Of a DNA stretch of 64,000 nt, positions 13,789 to 23,606 are shown piece after piece. The first letter of the stretch is position 1, and each line of letters begins with the position of its first letter. Source of the DNA: Desulfoferula sp040751985 (GTDB lineage: Bacteria; Desulfobacterota; Desulfarculia; Desulfarculales; Desulfarculaceae); the NCBI GenBank assembly GCA_040751985.1, contig JBFMFU010000082.1, positions 1-64,000 on the forward strand. Reading direction: 5' to 3'. The position numbers and the translations under genes were made by a program. The notes under the pieces were generated by a model. It was given only the letters and a program-made list of their open reading frames with translations, was not told the DNA's origin and searched no databases.

Positions 13789-13819
13789 GCCGGCCTTCCG
13801 AGCCGTGGGGCAGCGGCGC

Positions 13820-13848
13820 TTGAGGAGGATTTAGGCGGCTGCTATAAT
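13820..13848 (+). promoter_or_regulatory. Sigma70-like promoter of the aspartate aminotransferase gene
   Basis: TTGAGG (13820-13825), 17-base spacer, perfect TATAAT (13843-13848), 46 bases before the ATG. It is divergent from the arsR promoter. Confidence 0.65.
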
Positions 13849-13894
13849 TATCCGATAATACACAACCCTTTAACCTTTTCGGAAAGGTCCAGCC

Positions 13895-15088
<1,194 letters not shown>

Positions 15089-15111
15089 CTAAATCGCGCG
15101 GGACGACCCAC

Positions 15112-15143
15112 GGCGCGGCCCCTGTGGGGGCCGCGCCTTGGTT
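15112..15143 (+). terminator. Hairpin terminator after the aspartate aminotransferase gene
   Basis: An 11 bp perfect stem (GGCGCGGCCCC / GGGGCCGCGCC, 4-base loop) is followed by TTGGTT. The convergent gene ends 12 bases beyond. The T tract is weak, but the stem is very stable. Confidence 0.6.
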
Positions 15144-15154
15144 AGGGCCGGGGG

Positions 15155-16120
15155 CTAGCTGTCCTGCTTGGGTTTGTTCTGGCCGGGGTAGAGGGCTGGG
15201 TACAACTCGACGGCGCAGGTCGGGCACAGGCTGTGGGTGAAGTCGGCCTGGGAGCGGGCCTGGATGTAGCGCTCCATCTGCTGCCACTGGCCTTGTTGGT
15301 CCCGTATCTTTTTGCAGCGGGAGCAGATGGGCAGCAGGCCGCTCAGGGTCTGCACCTGCATCAAAGCCTGGTCGCGCTCCTTGATGCGCCCCTGCAGGCT
15401 GCGGGCCCCCAGGCCCAGGGCAGCCAGGCCCACCAGCCACAGCAGTAGATGGGTGAGCCAGAGGTTGGCCACCTCGTGGCGGCCCATGGCCAGCAGCGGC
15501 TGCAGGGGCACCGTGGCGCTGAGGCCGCCGCGCACCTGGCCCAGCTGGTAGCCCTGCTGGGCGTGGCAGGGCAGGCAGGAGGGCTCCACGTACAGGGGCA
15601 GCAGCAGGCGCAGCACGGGCCGTCCGTCCTGCTCCAGCAGTTGGTGCACCTCCGGGGCGCCTCGCTCGGTCTGTTGCAGGGCGTCCCGCTCCCAGGGGTC
15701 GGGCCGGTTGGCCGGCCGCAGGGGTTTGAGGCTGGTGATATGGCCGCGCACGCCCAGGGCCTTGTCGCCCAGCTCGTGCACCTGGCGGGTCATGTAGGCC
15801 GGGTTGATCAGGGTCAGGCGCCGTCCCGAGGGGGTGGCGATGTCCCGCTCCGGAACCTGCAGGTAGGGGTTGGGCGGGGTGCGAGGCGTGACGGCGGCGT
15901 AGACCCCGCCCAGGCCGGCGCTCCAGCGGCGGTAGAGGATGTCCTTTTCCAGGGAGGTGCGGGCCAGGATCAGAGCGGACTGGTACACGCCCTGGTCGTG
16001 CTGGCGCAGGTTCCACCACAGGGACAGGCCCAGCAGCAGGGTGCCAGCCGCGGCTACGGCCAAGGCATAGGCCCAGAGGCCAAGCGAGCGAGGCTGGGGA
16101 CGCGGTTGGGGGTCGGTCAT
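15155..16120 (-). CDS. Membrane haem-sensor-like protein (Tll0287/DUF3365 type) with C-terminal Cys region
   Basis: A 321-residue inner-membrane protein. Span 1 is at ~15-36. A periplasmic sensor domain follows, with the DUF3365/Tll0287 pattern PNPYLQVPERDI...LTLINPAYMTRQV and a c-type haem motif CLPCH near residue 180. Span 2 is at ~222-242, then a short coiled coil. Last comes GLLPICSRCKKIRDQQGQW...SLCPTC, a segment that in relatives links sensors to PAS, kinase or cyclase modules. Here the chain stops there, so no output domain exists. I chose the ATG at 16120. It could report haem redox state or gas binding to a partner protein. Confidence 0.8.
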   Translation of the reverse strand: MTDPQPRPQPRSLGLWAYALAVAAAGTLLLGLSLWWNLRQHDQGVYQSALILARTSLEKDILYRRWSAGLGGVYAAVTPRTPPNPYLQVPERDIATPSGRRLTLINPAYMTRQVHELGDKALGVRGHITSLKPLRPANRPDPWERDALQQTERGAPEVHQLLEQDGRPVLRLLLPLYVEPSCLPCHAQQGYQLGQVRGGLSATVPLQPLLAMGRHEVANLWLTHLLLWLVGLAALGLGARSLQGRIKERDQALMQVQTLSGLLPICSRCKKIRDQQGQWQQMERYIQARSQADFTHSLCPTCAVELYPALYPGQNKPKQDS

Positions 16121-16231
16121 GTAGTCCCGGTCCCGGTCAAGGGTGGTTGGCGGGCCGGGCAGAGGGGCCTGCCGGTCCCGGCTCAAGCTAAATATAACAC
16201 AGGGGCCAGGCGGGCAGGCGGCGGGCAATGC

Positions 16232-16256
16232 AAAACCCGGCCCCGAGAGGGCCGGG
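16232..16256 (-). terminator. Rho-independent terminator after the PxxKW gene
   Basis: On the minus strand an 8 bp stem (CCCGGCCC / GGGCCGGG, 5-base loop) is followed directly by TTTT. It lies 28 bases after the PxxKW stop codon. Confidence 0.8.
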
Positions 16257-16283
16257 CGGAAGGCGATCGATCCCAGGGCCGGG

Positions 16284-16565
16284 CTAGCGGGCGTGGGCCC
16301 TCTTGCTGGCCTTGAGGGGGTTGAGGGTCTTGGGCAGCTGCTTGACCTCGCCCTTGACGTGGGTGGCGAAGTTGCAGGCGCCATAGCGCCACTTGGCGGC
16401 CGGGTCGGGGTAGCTCTGGCAGTAGACCATCTCGCCTACGGTCACAGCGCGCTCGCAACCCTGGCAGGGCTCCACGGCCGGGTGGCAGGTCCCCCCGTTG
16501 AAACCGCAGCCCTTGGCGCTCATGAAGGCGCAGTCCTTACCCGCACGGGTGGTGGTGCACAGCAT
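16284..16565 (-). CDS. PxxKW-family cysteine-rich protein
   Basis: A 93-residue cysteine-rich protein with eight cysteines (CTTTRAGKDC, GCGFNGGTCH, CQGCERAV, YCQSYP, GACNF) and the name-giving motif PAAKW in YPDPAAKWRYG. The family is known mainly from anaerobic Desulfobacterota and has no assigned function; the cysteines suggest bound zinc or an iron-sulfur cluster. I chose the ATG at 16565 with AAAGGAG upstream, because the longer frame to 16676 crosses the predicted promoter. A monocistronic unit with its own promoter and terminator. Confidence 0.88.
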   Translation of the reverse strand: MLCTTTRAGKDCAFMSAKGCGFNGGTCHPAVEPCQGCERAVTVGEMVYCQSYPDPAAKWRYGACNFATHVKGEVKQLPKTLNPLKASKRAHAR

Positions 16566-16590
16566 GGCTATAACTCCTTTGGGCTGAATT

Positions 16591-16619
16591 CTTATAAAAG
16601 GGGCCGCGGCCCCGGTAAA
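16591..16619 (-). promoter_or_regulatory. Promoter of the PxxKW gene
   Basis: Minus-strand TTTACC (16614-16619), 17-base spacer, TATAAG (16591-16596), 25 bases before the ATG. Five of six -10 bases match consensus. Confidence 0.55.
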
Positions 16620-16749
16620 GGGGACCGCAGACCCCTCGGATACGTAAACGGCGGGCCCCCAGGCGCGGGCCCGCATCGCCGGGAAATATAAGGACTATCC
16701 CGCCGCCTGTCAAGGGCAAATTTTATCAATAATCCCCTGGGCCCCGCAC

Positions 16750-16778
16750 TTGACAAACCCCTGGGGCCAGCGTAGATA
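16750..16778 (+). promoter_or_regulatory. Promoter upstream of lysS and the envelope gene run
   Basis: Perfect TTGACA (16750-16755), 17-base spacer, TAGATA (16773-16778, poor match). It is the only good plus-strand promoter seen ahead of lysS and may feed the overlapping lolE-lolD-bamA genes downstream. Confidence 0.5.
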
Positions 16779-16856
16779 AGGTACCTTAGTTCAAGGATAA
16801 AACCCCCTGTGGCCAGGGCGAGGCTCGGCCGGGGCGGGGCGGCGAGGGGTGCTAGG

Positions 16857-18392
16857 TTGTCAGCCAAGTCCAAGGAAAATAACCACATTGAGGAGCCGGC
16901 CGCGGTCCAGGACGAGAATCTGCTCATCCGCCAGCGCCGCAGCAAGGCCGCTCAGATTCAGGAGCTGGGCTACAGTCTGTTCCCCAACACCTTCCGGCCC
17001 CGGGACCAGATCAAGGACCTGATCAAGACCTACGGCCGTTTGGACGCCGCCCGCCTGGAGGCCATGGAGGACCACAAGTTCGCCCTCGCCGGGCGCATCA
17101 TGGCCATCCGCTCCTTCGGCAAGGCCGCCTTCCTGAAGATAAGCGACCGCAGCGCCAGCCTGCAGCTGCACGTGCAGAAGCAGACGCTCAGCGACCGGGA
17201 GTTCGAGCTGTTCAAGAAGCTGGATGTGGGCGACCTCATCGGGGTCAGCGGGCCTCTGTTCCGCACCCGCACCCGGGAGCTGACCCTGCGCTGCGAAAAG
17301 CTGGCCCTGATCACCAAGTCCCTGCGGCCGCTGCCCGAGAAGTTCCACGGCCTGACCGACGTGGAGCAGCGCTATCGCCAGCGCTACCTGGACCTGGTCA
17401 TGAACGAGCAGGTGCGCGACATCTTCCGCGCCCGCTCCACCATCGTCAACACCATCCGGCAGTTTTTGATCGAGCAAAATTACCTGGAGGTGGAGACGCC
17501 CATGATGCAGGTCCTGCCCGGCGGCGCCACGGCCAAGCCCTTCGAGACCTACCACAACGCCCTGGGCATGAAGCTGTACCTGCGGGTGGCCCCGGAGCTG
17601 TACCTCAAGCGCCTGATCGTGGGCGGCCTGGAGCGGGTGTTCGAGCTCAACCGCAACTTCCGCAACGAAGGCATCAGCATCCAGCACAACCCCGAGTTCA
17701 CCATGTGCGAGTTCTATCAGGCCTACGGCACCTACGAGGACCTGATGTCGCTCACCGAGGAGCTGTTCGGGGCCTGCGCCACAGCCATCAAGGGCACCGC
17801 CCGCTTCCAGTACCAGGGCCAGGAGATTGACCTCAGCCCGCCCTGGCAAAACATTGACTTCCGCTCCAGCCTGCTGGAGATGGGCAAGGTGCCGCCGGAG
17901 GTGCTCTTTGACCGGGAGCGGGCCCTGAACATGTCCACCGAGCTGGGCGGCGTGCACCGCCGGGGCGACACCCTGGGCAAGGCCCTGGCCAAGATTTTCG
18001 ATGTCAAGGTGGAGCCGCGCCTGTGGCAGCCCACCTTCGTCACCGGCTTCCCGCGCGACATCAGCCCCCTGAGCCGCACCAACGACCTGGACCCGGACAT
18101 CGTGGACCGCTTCGAATTTTTCATCGCCGGCCGGGAGATGGGCAACGGCTTCAGCGAGCTAAACGACCCCGACGACCAGCGGGACCGCTTCGCCGAGCAG
18201 GCCGCTCAGCGCGAGGCCGGCGACGAGGAGGCCCAGTTCATGGACCTGGACTACGTGCGGGCCCTGGAGTACGGCATGCCCCCCACCGCCGGCGAGGGCA
18301 TCGGCATCGACCGCCTGGTGATGCTCCTGACCGACCAGCCCAGCATCCGGGAGGTGATCCTCTTCCCGCTGCTCAGGCCCGAGCAGGGCTGA
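16857..18392 (+). CDS. lysS: Lysyl-tRNA synthetase, class II
   Basis: Charges tRNA-Lys. An N-terminal OB-fold anticodon-binding domain (~60-160, FALAGRIMAIRSFGKAAFLKISD) is followed by the class II catalytic core. Motif 2 lies around VFELNRNFRNEGISIQHNPEFTMCEFYQAY and motif 3 is GIGIDRLVMLLTDQPSIREVILFP. I prefer the TTG at 16857 (LSAKSKENN, 511 aa; GAGGGG upstream). A GTG at 16809 would add 16 Arg/Gly-rich residues. The stop overlaps the lolE start (TGATG), so translation is coupled to the lipoprotein-export genes, an arrangement I recall from other Deltaproteobacteria. Confidence 0.95.
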   Translation: MSAKSKENNHIEEPAAVQDENLLIRQRRSKAAQIQELGYSLFPNTFRPRDQIKDLIKTYGRLDAARLEAMEDHKFALAGRIMAIRSFGKAAFLKISDRSASLQLHVQKQTLSDREFELFKKLDVGDLIGVSGPLFRTRTRELTLRCEKLALITKSLRPLPEKFHGLTDVEQRYRQRYLDLVMNEQVRDIFRARSTIVNTIRQFLIEQNYLEVETPMMQVLPGGATAKPFETYHNALGMKLYLRVAPELYLKRLIVGGLERVFELNRNFRNEGISIQHNPEFTMCEFYQAYGTYEDLMSLTEELFGACATAIKGTARFQYQGQEIDLSPPWQNIDFRSSLLEMGKVPPEVLFDRERALNMSTELGGVHRRGDTLGKALAKIFDVKVEPRLWQPTFVTGFPRDISPLSRTNDLDPDIVDRFEFFIAGREMGNGFSELNDPDDQRDRFAEQAAQREAGDEEAQFMDLDYVRALEYGMPPTAGEGIGIDRLVMLLTDQPSIREVILFPLLRPEQG

Positions 18393-19621
18393 TGCGCTTC
18401 GAGGCGTTCCTGGCCTTCCGTTATCTGCGGGCCCGCGGCCGCCATGCCTTCATCAATCTGATCACCCTGCTGTCCATGGCCGGCGTGGCCCTGGGCGTCT
18501 GCGCCCTGATCGTGGTGCTGTCGGTGATGGGCGGCTTCCAGGATGAGATAACCCGCAAGATCCTGGGCATGAGCTCCCATCTGACCATCTACCAGGCCGG
18601 CGGGGCCATCACCCACCCGGACCGGGTGCTCAAGCTCGCCCGCCAGCAGCCGGGGGTCAAGGCGGCCGCGCCCTACGTCTACGGCCAGGTGATGCTGGTC
18701 TCCTCCGGGGGGGCCACCGGCGCCCTGCTCAGCGGCCTGGACGTGCCCCTGGCCAAGCAGGTGAAGAACCTGGAGTCCTCCCTGGTGCAGGGCAAGCTGA
18801 GCGACCTGGACCGGCCCACTCCCCGCGGCCTGTGGGGCATCATCCTGGGCTCGCGCCTGGCCAACAAGCTGGGCCTGCACCTAGGCATGGTGGTAAACGT
18901 GATCAACCCCCTGGGCGAGGAGACGCCGGTGGGCCGGGCGCCCAAGAGCGAGCCCTTCCAGGTGGTGGGCATCTTCGAGTCCGGCCTGTACTTTTACGAC
19001 GCCGGCTCCTGCTACGTGGGCCTGGCCGCGGCCCAGGAGTTCCTGGGCCTGGGCCGGGGGGTGAACGGGGTGGAGGTGGCGCTCAAGGACATCTACCAGG
19101 CGCCGCTGATCGGCCGCCAGCTGGCCAGCAAACTGGGGCCCCTGTTCTTTGCCCAGGACTGGATGAGCGCCAACCACAGCCTGTTCGCGGCCCTGAAGCT
19201 GGAAAAGCTGGCCATGTTCATCATCCTGATCCTGATCGTGCTGGTGGCCTCCTTCGGCATCGTCAGCTCTCTGATCATGATGGTGATGACCAAGACACGG
19301 GAGATCGGGGTGCTCAAGGCCATGGGCGCCACCCGGGCCAGCCTGCGGCGCATCTTCGTGCTGCAGGGCATGGTCACCGGCCTGGTGGGCACCGTCCTGG
19401 GGGTTATCAGCGGCCTGGTGCTGTGCTGGCTGCTGACCCGATACCACTTCATAGAGCTGCCCAAAGATGTCTACACCGTGGACACCCTGCCGGTGCAGGT
19501 GGAGCCCCTGATGGTGCTGTTGGTGGCAGCCAGCGCGGTGGCCATCAGCCTGCTGGCCACGATTTACCCCAGCCGGGTGGCCGGGTCCCTGGACCCTGTG
19601 CAGGCCTTGAGGTATGAATGA
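18392..19621 (+). CDS. lolE: LolC/LolE-type lipoprotein-releasing ABC permease
   Basis: Inner-membrane permease that, with LolD, releases lipoproteins from the inner membrane for transport to the outer membrane. It has 409 residues. Span 1 is at ~20-48 (FINLITLLSMAGVALGVCALIVVLSVMGG), a large periplasmic MacB-like domain follows, and three spans from ~270 carry the FtsX-type region (IVSSLIMMVMTKTREIGVLKAMGA). The C-terminus reads YPSRVAGSLDPVQALRYE, the family ending. Only one permease gene is present, so the complex is probably a homodimer, as in lineages with a single LolC/E protein. It overlaps lysS by 1 base and lolD by 4. Confidence 0.93.
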   Translation: MRFEAFLAFRYLRARGRHAFINLITLLSMAGVALGVCALIVVLSVMGGFQDEITRKILGMSSHLTIYQAGGAITHPDRVLKLARQQPGVKAAAPYVYGQVMLVSSGGATGALLSGLDVPLAKQVKNLESSLVQGKLSDLDRPTPRGLWGIILGSRLANKLGLHLGMVVNVINPLGEETPVGRAPKSEPFQVVGIFESGLYFYDAGSCYVGLAAAQEFLGLGRGVNGVEVALKDIYQAPLIGRQLASKLGPLFFAQDWMSANHSLFAALKLEKLAMFIILILIVLVASFGIVSSLIMMVMTKTREIGVLKAMGATRASLRRIFVLQGMVTGLVGTVLGVISGLVLCWLLTRYHFIELPKDVYTVDTLPVQVEPLMVLLVAASAVAISLLATIYPSRVAGSLDPVQALRYE

Positions 19622-20358
19622 GGGGGCCCGGGCCCAATAGCGCCGCCCCCTCCGGCGGACCAGAGGGCTTGACAGGAGCGAATATATACATTCTTATAGA
19701 AAAGCTTGAAAAGACTTACTTTGGCCCTCAACAGCAGGTGGAGGTTCTCAGGGGTCTGGACCTGACAGTGGCTGCCGGCGAGACCGTGGCGGTGGTGGGG
19801 GCCTCGGGGGTGGGCAAATCCACTTTGTTACATATTTTGGGCACACTTGACCGCCCCACCGGCGGTCGGGTTATGGTAGATGGACAGGACATTTTCCAGA
19901 TGGACGAGCCGGCGCTGGCCGGGTTCCGCAATCGGCACATCGGCTTCGTCTTTCAGTTCCACCACCTGCTGCCCGAGCTGAGCGCCCTGGAGAATGTCAT
20001 GATGCCGGCGCTGATCGCCCGGCTGGACCGGGCTGCGGCGCGTCAGAGGGCCCAGGAGCTGTTGGAGGAGGTGGGGCTGGCCGAGCGGGGGGAGCACAAG
20101 CTGGGAGAGCTCTCCGGCGGCGAGGCCCAGCGGGTGGCCGTGGCCCGGGCCTTGGTGCTGGGCCCCCGGCTGCTGCTGGCCGACGAGCCCACGGGCAATC
20201 TGGACGAGCGCACCGGCGAAAAGGTCCATCAGCTCCTGCTGGGACTGAATCAGAAGAAGGGGCTCACCACCCTGGTGGCCACCCACAACGAGCGGCTGGC
20301 CGCTGCCATGCAGCGACGGGTGCGGCTGGCCGATGGCAAGGCCTTCTGCCTGGATTAG
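19618..20358 (+). CDS. lolD: Lipoprotein-releasing ABC transporter ATPase LolD
   Basis: Cytoplasmic ATPase of the Lol complex. Walker A is GASGVGKST, the Q-loop region GFVFQFHHLLPELSALENVMMP is typical of LolD/MacB ATPases, the signature is LSGGEAQRVAVARAL, Walker B is LLLADEPTGNLD and the switch histidine is in VATHN. It has 246 residues; about 25 at the N-terminus (MRGPGPNSAAPSGGPEG) exceed the usual length and may be untranslated. The ATG overlaps the lolE stop (ATGA), with GAGG just ahead. bamA follows 30 bases later. Confidence 0.93.
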   Translation: MRGPGPNSAAPSGGPEGLTGANIYILIEKLEKTYFGPQQQVEVLRGLDLTVAAGETVAVVGASGVGKSTLLHILGTLDRPTGGRVMVDGQDIFQMDEPALAGFRNRHIGFVFQFHHLLPELSALENVMMPALIARLDRAAARQRAQELLEEVGLAERGEHKLGELSGGEAQRVAVARALVLGPRLLLADEPTGNLDERTGEKVHQLLLGLNQKKGLTTLVATHNERLAAAMQRRVRLADGKAFCLD

Positions 20359-20388
20359 CAGGCGGGCCGAGCGAGGGTAGAGGCGGTG

Positions 20389-23031
20389 ATGAGGAAATAC
20401 TGGCTGATAATGGCGCTGTCTCTTATTTGTTTGGTCCCGGCCGCAGCCCCGGCCGCCGAGGCCCTGAAGGTGGCGGTGTTCCCCTTCCACGTCTTCAGCC
20501 GTGAGCCCCTGAGCCAACTGCGCACCGGCGTGCAGGAGATGATCAAAAACCGCCTGATTGCCCAAAAGGTGGTGGTGATACCCACCGAGGACGTGAACCG
20601 GGCGGTGACCGCCGAGGGCAAGCCCCTGGACCTGAGCCTGGTGCGCAAGCTGGCCGGCCGCCTGGGGGCGGACTTCGCCATCACCGGCTCCCTGACCAAG
20701 ATCGGCAACCGGGTGTCCCTGGATGCCAAGGTCCTGGATGTCCTGGGCATGCAGCGGCCCCAGTCGGTGTTCATCGAGGGCGCGGGCCTGGACTCCCTGC
20801 CCGACCTGACCGAGCGCCTGTCGCGGGAGCTGGCGGTGCGGGTCAGCGGCCGCGAGAAGGTGGCCTCCATCATCATCAAGGGCAACCGCCGCATCGAAGC
20901 CGAGGCCATCCGCACCGCCATCAAGAGCAAGGAGGGCGGCATCTTTTCGCCCCTGCTGCTGGATGACGACCTGCGCGCGGTGTGGAAGATGGGCTACTTC
21001 GACGACGTGAAGATCGCCAGCGCCGACGGGCCTGGCGGCAAGATGGTCATCATCACGGTCAAGGAAAAGCCCACGGTGCGCGAGGTGCAGTTCTCGGGCA
21101 ACAAGGAAATCGAGAGTAAGGACCTGCGCGACCAGATCGGCCTGAAGCCCTTCTCCGTCTTCCAGCCGGCGGCGGTCAAGGAGGCCGAGCAGAAGATACT
21201 GATGGTCTACCGGGACAAGGGCTACTACGACGCCAAGGTCACCAGCCAGGTGATCACCCTGCCCCGGGGGGACATCGGCCTGAAGTTCACCATCGTCGAG
21301 GGCCAGAAGGTATTCGTCAAGAGCATCCGTTTCCGGGGCAACAAGGCCTTCAGCGAAAGCCAACTGCGCGACCAGATGAGCGTCCACGAGAAGGGCTGGC
21401 TGTCCTGGCTCAAGGAGGACCATATCCTGGAGCGGACCAAGCTGGAGCAGGACATCCAGAAGATCAACGACTACTACTACAACAACGGCTATATGGAGGC
21501 CCGGGTCGGCAAGCCGGAGATTACCCGAGGACCCGACGGCCTCATAGTGACCATCAACATCAACGAAGGCCCCCGCTTCAAGATCGGCGCCCTGTCGGTC
21601 AGCGGCCAGATGGTGATCCCGCAGAAGGACACCCTGGCCCTGCTCAAGACCAAGCCTGGGCAGTGGTACAACCGCGACCTGCTGCGCCAGGACATGGCCG
21701 CCCTGCAGAGCCTCTACGCCGAGAAGGGCTACGCCTACGTCACCGTGCGCCCCCAGGTGCGCCAGGACGCCAATAAAAAGACGGTGGCCATCAACTTCGA
21801 CGTGGTCAAGGGCAACAAGATCTACTTTGACCGCATCATCATTACCGGCAACACCCGCACCCGCGACAAGGTGATCCGGCGCGAGCTGGCCGTGGCCGAG
21901 GGCGACCTGTTCTCCGCGGCGGCCCTGCGCGCGGCCAACATGCGCCTGCACCGGCTGAACTACTTTGAGGACATCCACATCACGCCCAGCAAGGGCAGCC
22001 GGCCCAACACCATGGACATCAACATCAACGTCAAGGAGAAGCGCACCGGACAGGTGGCCTTCGGCGCCGGCTACAGCACCCAGGACTCCTTCATGGTCAT
22101 GGGCCAGATCAGCGAGTCCAACCTCTTCGGCACCGGCGACGAGCTGAGCCTGCGGGCCACCCTGGGCGGCAAGGCCACCCGCTACACCCTGAGCTACACC
22201 GAGCCCTGGCTGTTCGACCGCCCCATCAGCGCCGGCATCGACATCTACGACTGGGAGCGGGAGTACATCCAGTACACCAAGGAGGCCATAGGCTTCCGCA
22301 TCCGCTTCGGCTTCCCCACGCCCTGGCCCTACACTCGCACCTACGCGTACTACAAGTTGGAGCAGGCCGAGATCTCCAACATCAGCACCGACGCCTCGCG
22401 TCTGGTGCGGGATCAGGCCGGCACCCACACCACCAGCAGCGTCAAGGGCATCATCCGCCGTGACAACCGCGACCACACCTTCCTGACCACCCGCGGCTCC
22501 GACAGCAACTTCAGCGTGGAGTGGGCAGGCAATCCCATCGGCGGCACTAACGACTTCATCAAGGTTATCGCCTCCACCGGGTGGTACTTCCCCCTGTTCT
22601 GGGATACGGTGTTCGTGGCCCACGGCGAGATGGGCTGGATGGCCAGCCACTCCGGCGGCGAGCTGCCCATCTACGAAAAGTTCTTCCTGGGTGGCATCAA
22701 CACCCTGCGCGGCTATAGTTATCAGTCGGTAAGCCCCAAGGACGCCAACGGCGACCTCATCGGTGGCGAGCGCATGGCGGTGGTTAACCTGGAGTACCGC
22801 TTCCCGCTGGTTAAGAAGGCGGGCATCGTCGGCGTGATCTTCTACGACACCGGTAACTCCTGGACCGCCGAGGACGGCTACGATTTCAGCGACCTGCGCA
22901 AGAGCGTCGGCGTGGGCGTGCGCTGGATGTCGCCCATGGGCCCGCTGCGCCTGGAGTACGGTTACGTTTTGGACCCCAAGCCAGGCGACGATTCTTCGAA
23001 CTGGGAATTCACCATAGGAAGCTTGTTCTAA
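20389..23031 (+). CDS. bamA: Outer-membrane protein assembly factor BamA with extra N-terminal domain
   Basis: Inserts beta-barrel proteins into the outer membrane. A signal peptide (to ...AAAPAAEA, ~25) is followed by an extra domain at ~26-150 resembling FlgO/CsgG/TolB-N folds (LKVAVFPFHVFSREPLSQL...GADFAITGSLTKIGNRVSLDAKVLDV). Five POTRA repeats (~155-540) come next, then the 16-strand barrel with the loop 6 region LGGINTLRGYSY (a VRGF/Y-type motif) and a C-terminal beta-signal ending in Phe. About 880 residues, compared with roughly 810 in Escherichia coli. The ATG at 20389 is preferred over the GTG at 20386. skp and lpxD follow, as in many Gram-negatives. Confidence 0.95.
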   Translation: MRKYWLIMALSLICLVPAAAPAAEALKVAVFPFHVFSREPLSQLRTGVQEMIKNRLIAQKVVVIPTEDVNRAVTAEGKPLDLSLVRKLAGRLGADFAITGSLTKIGNRVSLDAKVLDVLGMQRPQSVFIEGAGLDSLPDLTERLSRELAVRVSGREKVASIIIKGNRRIEAEAIRTAIKSKEGGIFSPLLLDDDLRAVWKMGYFDDVKIASADGPGGKMVIITVKEKPTVREVQFSGNKEIESKDLRDQIGLKPFSVFQPAAVKEAEQKILMVYRDKGYYDAKVTSQVITLPRGDIGLKFTIVEGQKVFVKSIRFRGNKAFSESQLRDQMSVHEKGWLSWLKEDHILERTKLEQDIQKINDYYYNNGYMEARVGKPEITRGPDGLIVTININEGPRFKIGALSVSGQMVIPQKDTLALLKTKPGQWYNRDLLRQDMAALQSLYAEKGYAYVTVRPQVRQDANKKTVAINFDVVKGNKIYFDRIIITGNTRTRDKVIRRELAVAEGDLFSAAALRAANMRLHRLNYFEDIHITPSKGSRPNTMDININVKEKRTGQVAFGAGYSTQDSFMVMGQISESNLFGTGDELSLRATLGGKATRYTLSYTEPWLFDRPISAGIDIYDWEREYIQYTKEAIGFRIRFGFPTPWPYTRTYAYYKLEQAEISNISTDASRLVRDQAGTHTTSSVKGIIRRDNRDHTFLTTRGSDSNFSVEWAGNPIGGTNDFIKVIASTGWYFPLFWDTVFVAHGEMGWMASHSGGELPIYEKFFLGGINTLRGYSYQSVSPKDANGDLIGGERMAVVNLEYRFPLVKKAGIVGVIFYDTGNSWTAEDGYDFSDLRKSVGVGVRWMSPMGPLRLEYGYVLDPKPGDDSSNWEFTIGSLF

Positions 23032-23065
23032 ATCCCCGTCTTAGGGGGCTATCGGGAGACAGCCT

Positions 23066-23596
23066 ATGCTTAGACATGCACGCACCTGGTTTCTGGCCTG
23101 CCTGGCCTTGTTGCTGCTGACAGCCTGGATGGTGCCCCCGGCGGCCCAAGCCGCCGACAAGATTGGCGTGGTGAACATGGACCAGGCGGTCAACGAGTGC
23201 AAGCAAGGCAAGCGGGCCCAGGCCGAGCTGCGGCGCCGCGCCTCCAAGCTGGAGGCGGAGTTGAAGCAGCTGGGCGGCGAGGTGGCCGCGCTGCGCAAGG
23301 ACCTGGAAAACACCGCCATGCTGCTCAAGCCCGAGGCCAAGCTGGCCAAGGAGCGCGAGTTCGAGCGCAAGGCCCGCCGTTTCAACGACCGCAAGCGCGA
23401 CGCCAGCCAGGAGATGCGCGAGGCCCAGCGGGACGCCTTCTCGCCCATCCTGCAGCGCATGAGCGCCATCATCCGGCAGATCGGCTCCAAGCGGGGCTAC
23501 GTGTTGATCACCGAGTCCCGCACGGCGTTGTACTATCCCAAGAGTGCGGATATAACGCTCGAGGTCATAGCTGCCTACGACAAGCAATACCCCTAA
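23066..23596 (+). CDS. skp: Periplasmic chaperone Skp/OmpH family
   Basis: Holds unfolded outer-membrane proteins during passage to BamA. The 176-residue precursor has a clear signal peptide (LACLALLLLTAWMVPPAAQAA, cut near residue 30), then IGVVNMDQAVNECKQGK, the conserved strand-helix start. A long charged coiled-coil arm follows (~50-130, rich in Lys, Arg and Glu) and returns to YVLITESRTALYYPKSADIT. Located between bamA and lpxD, its usual place. The coiled coil is unusually basic. Confidence 0.92.
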   Translation: MLRHARTWFLACLALLLLTAWMVPPAAQAADKIGVVNMDQAVNECKQGKRAQAELRRRASKLEAELKQLGGEVAALRKDLENTAMLLKPEAKLAKEREFERKARRFNDRKRDASQEMREAQRDAFSPILQRMSAIIRQIGSKRGYVLITESRTALYYPKSADITLEVIAAYDKQYP

Positions 23597-23606
23597 GGAA
23601 CGCGGC

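Noticed and set aside
19828..22650. A 940-residue open frame antisense to bamA and lolD
   Set aside because: It is the mirror of GC-rich codons in the real genes. Its composition (His, Gln, Val and Asp rich) matches no protein family, while the plus strand encodes BamA and LolD with intact motifs.
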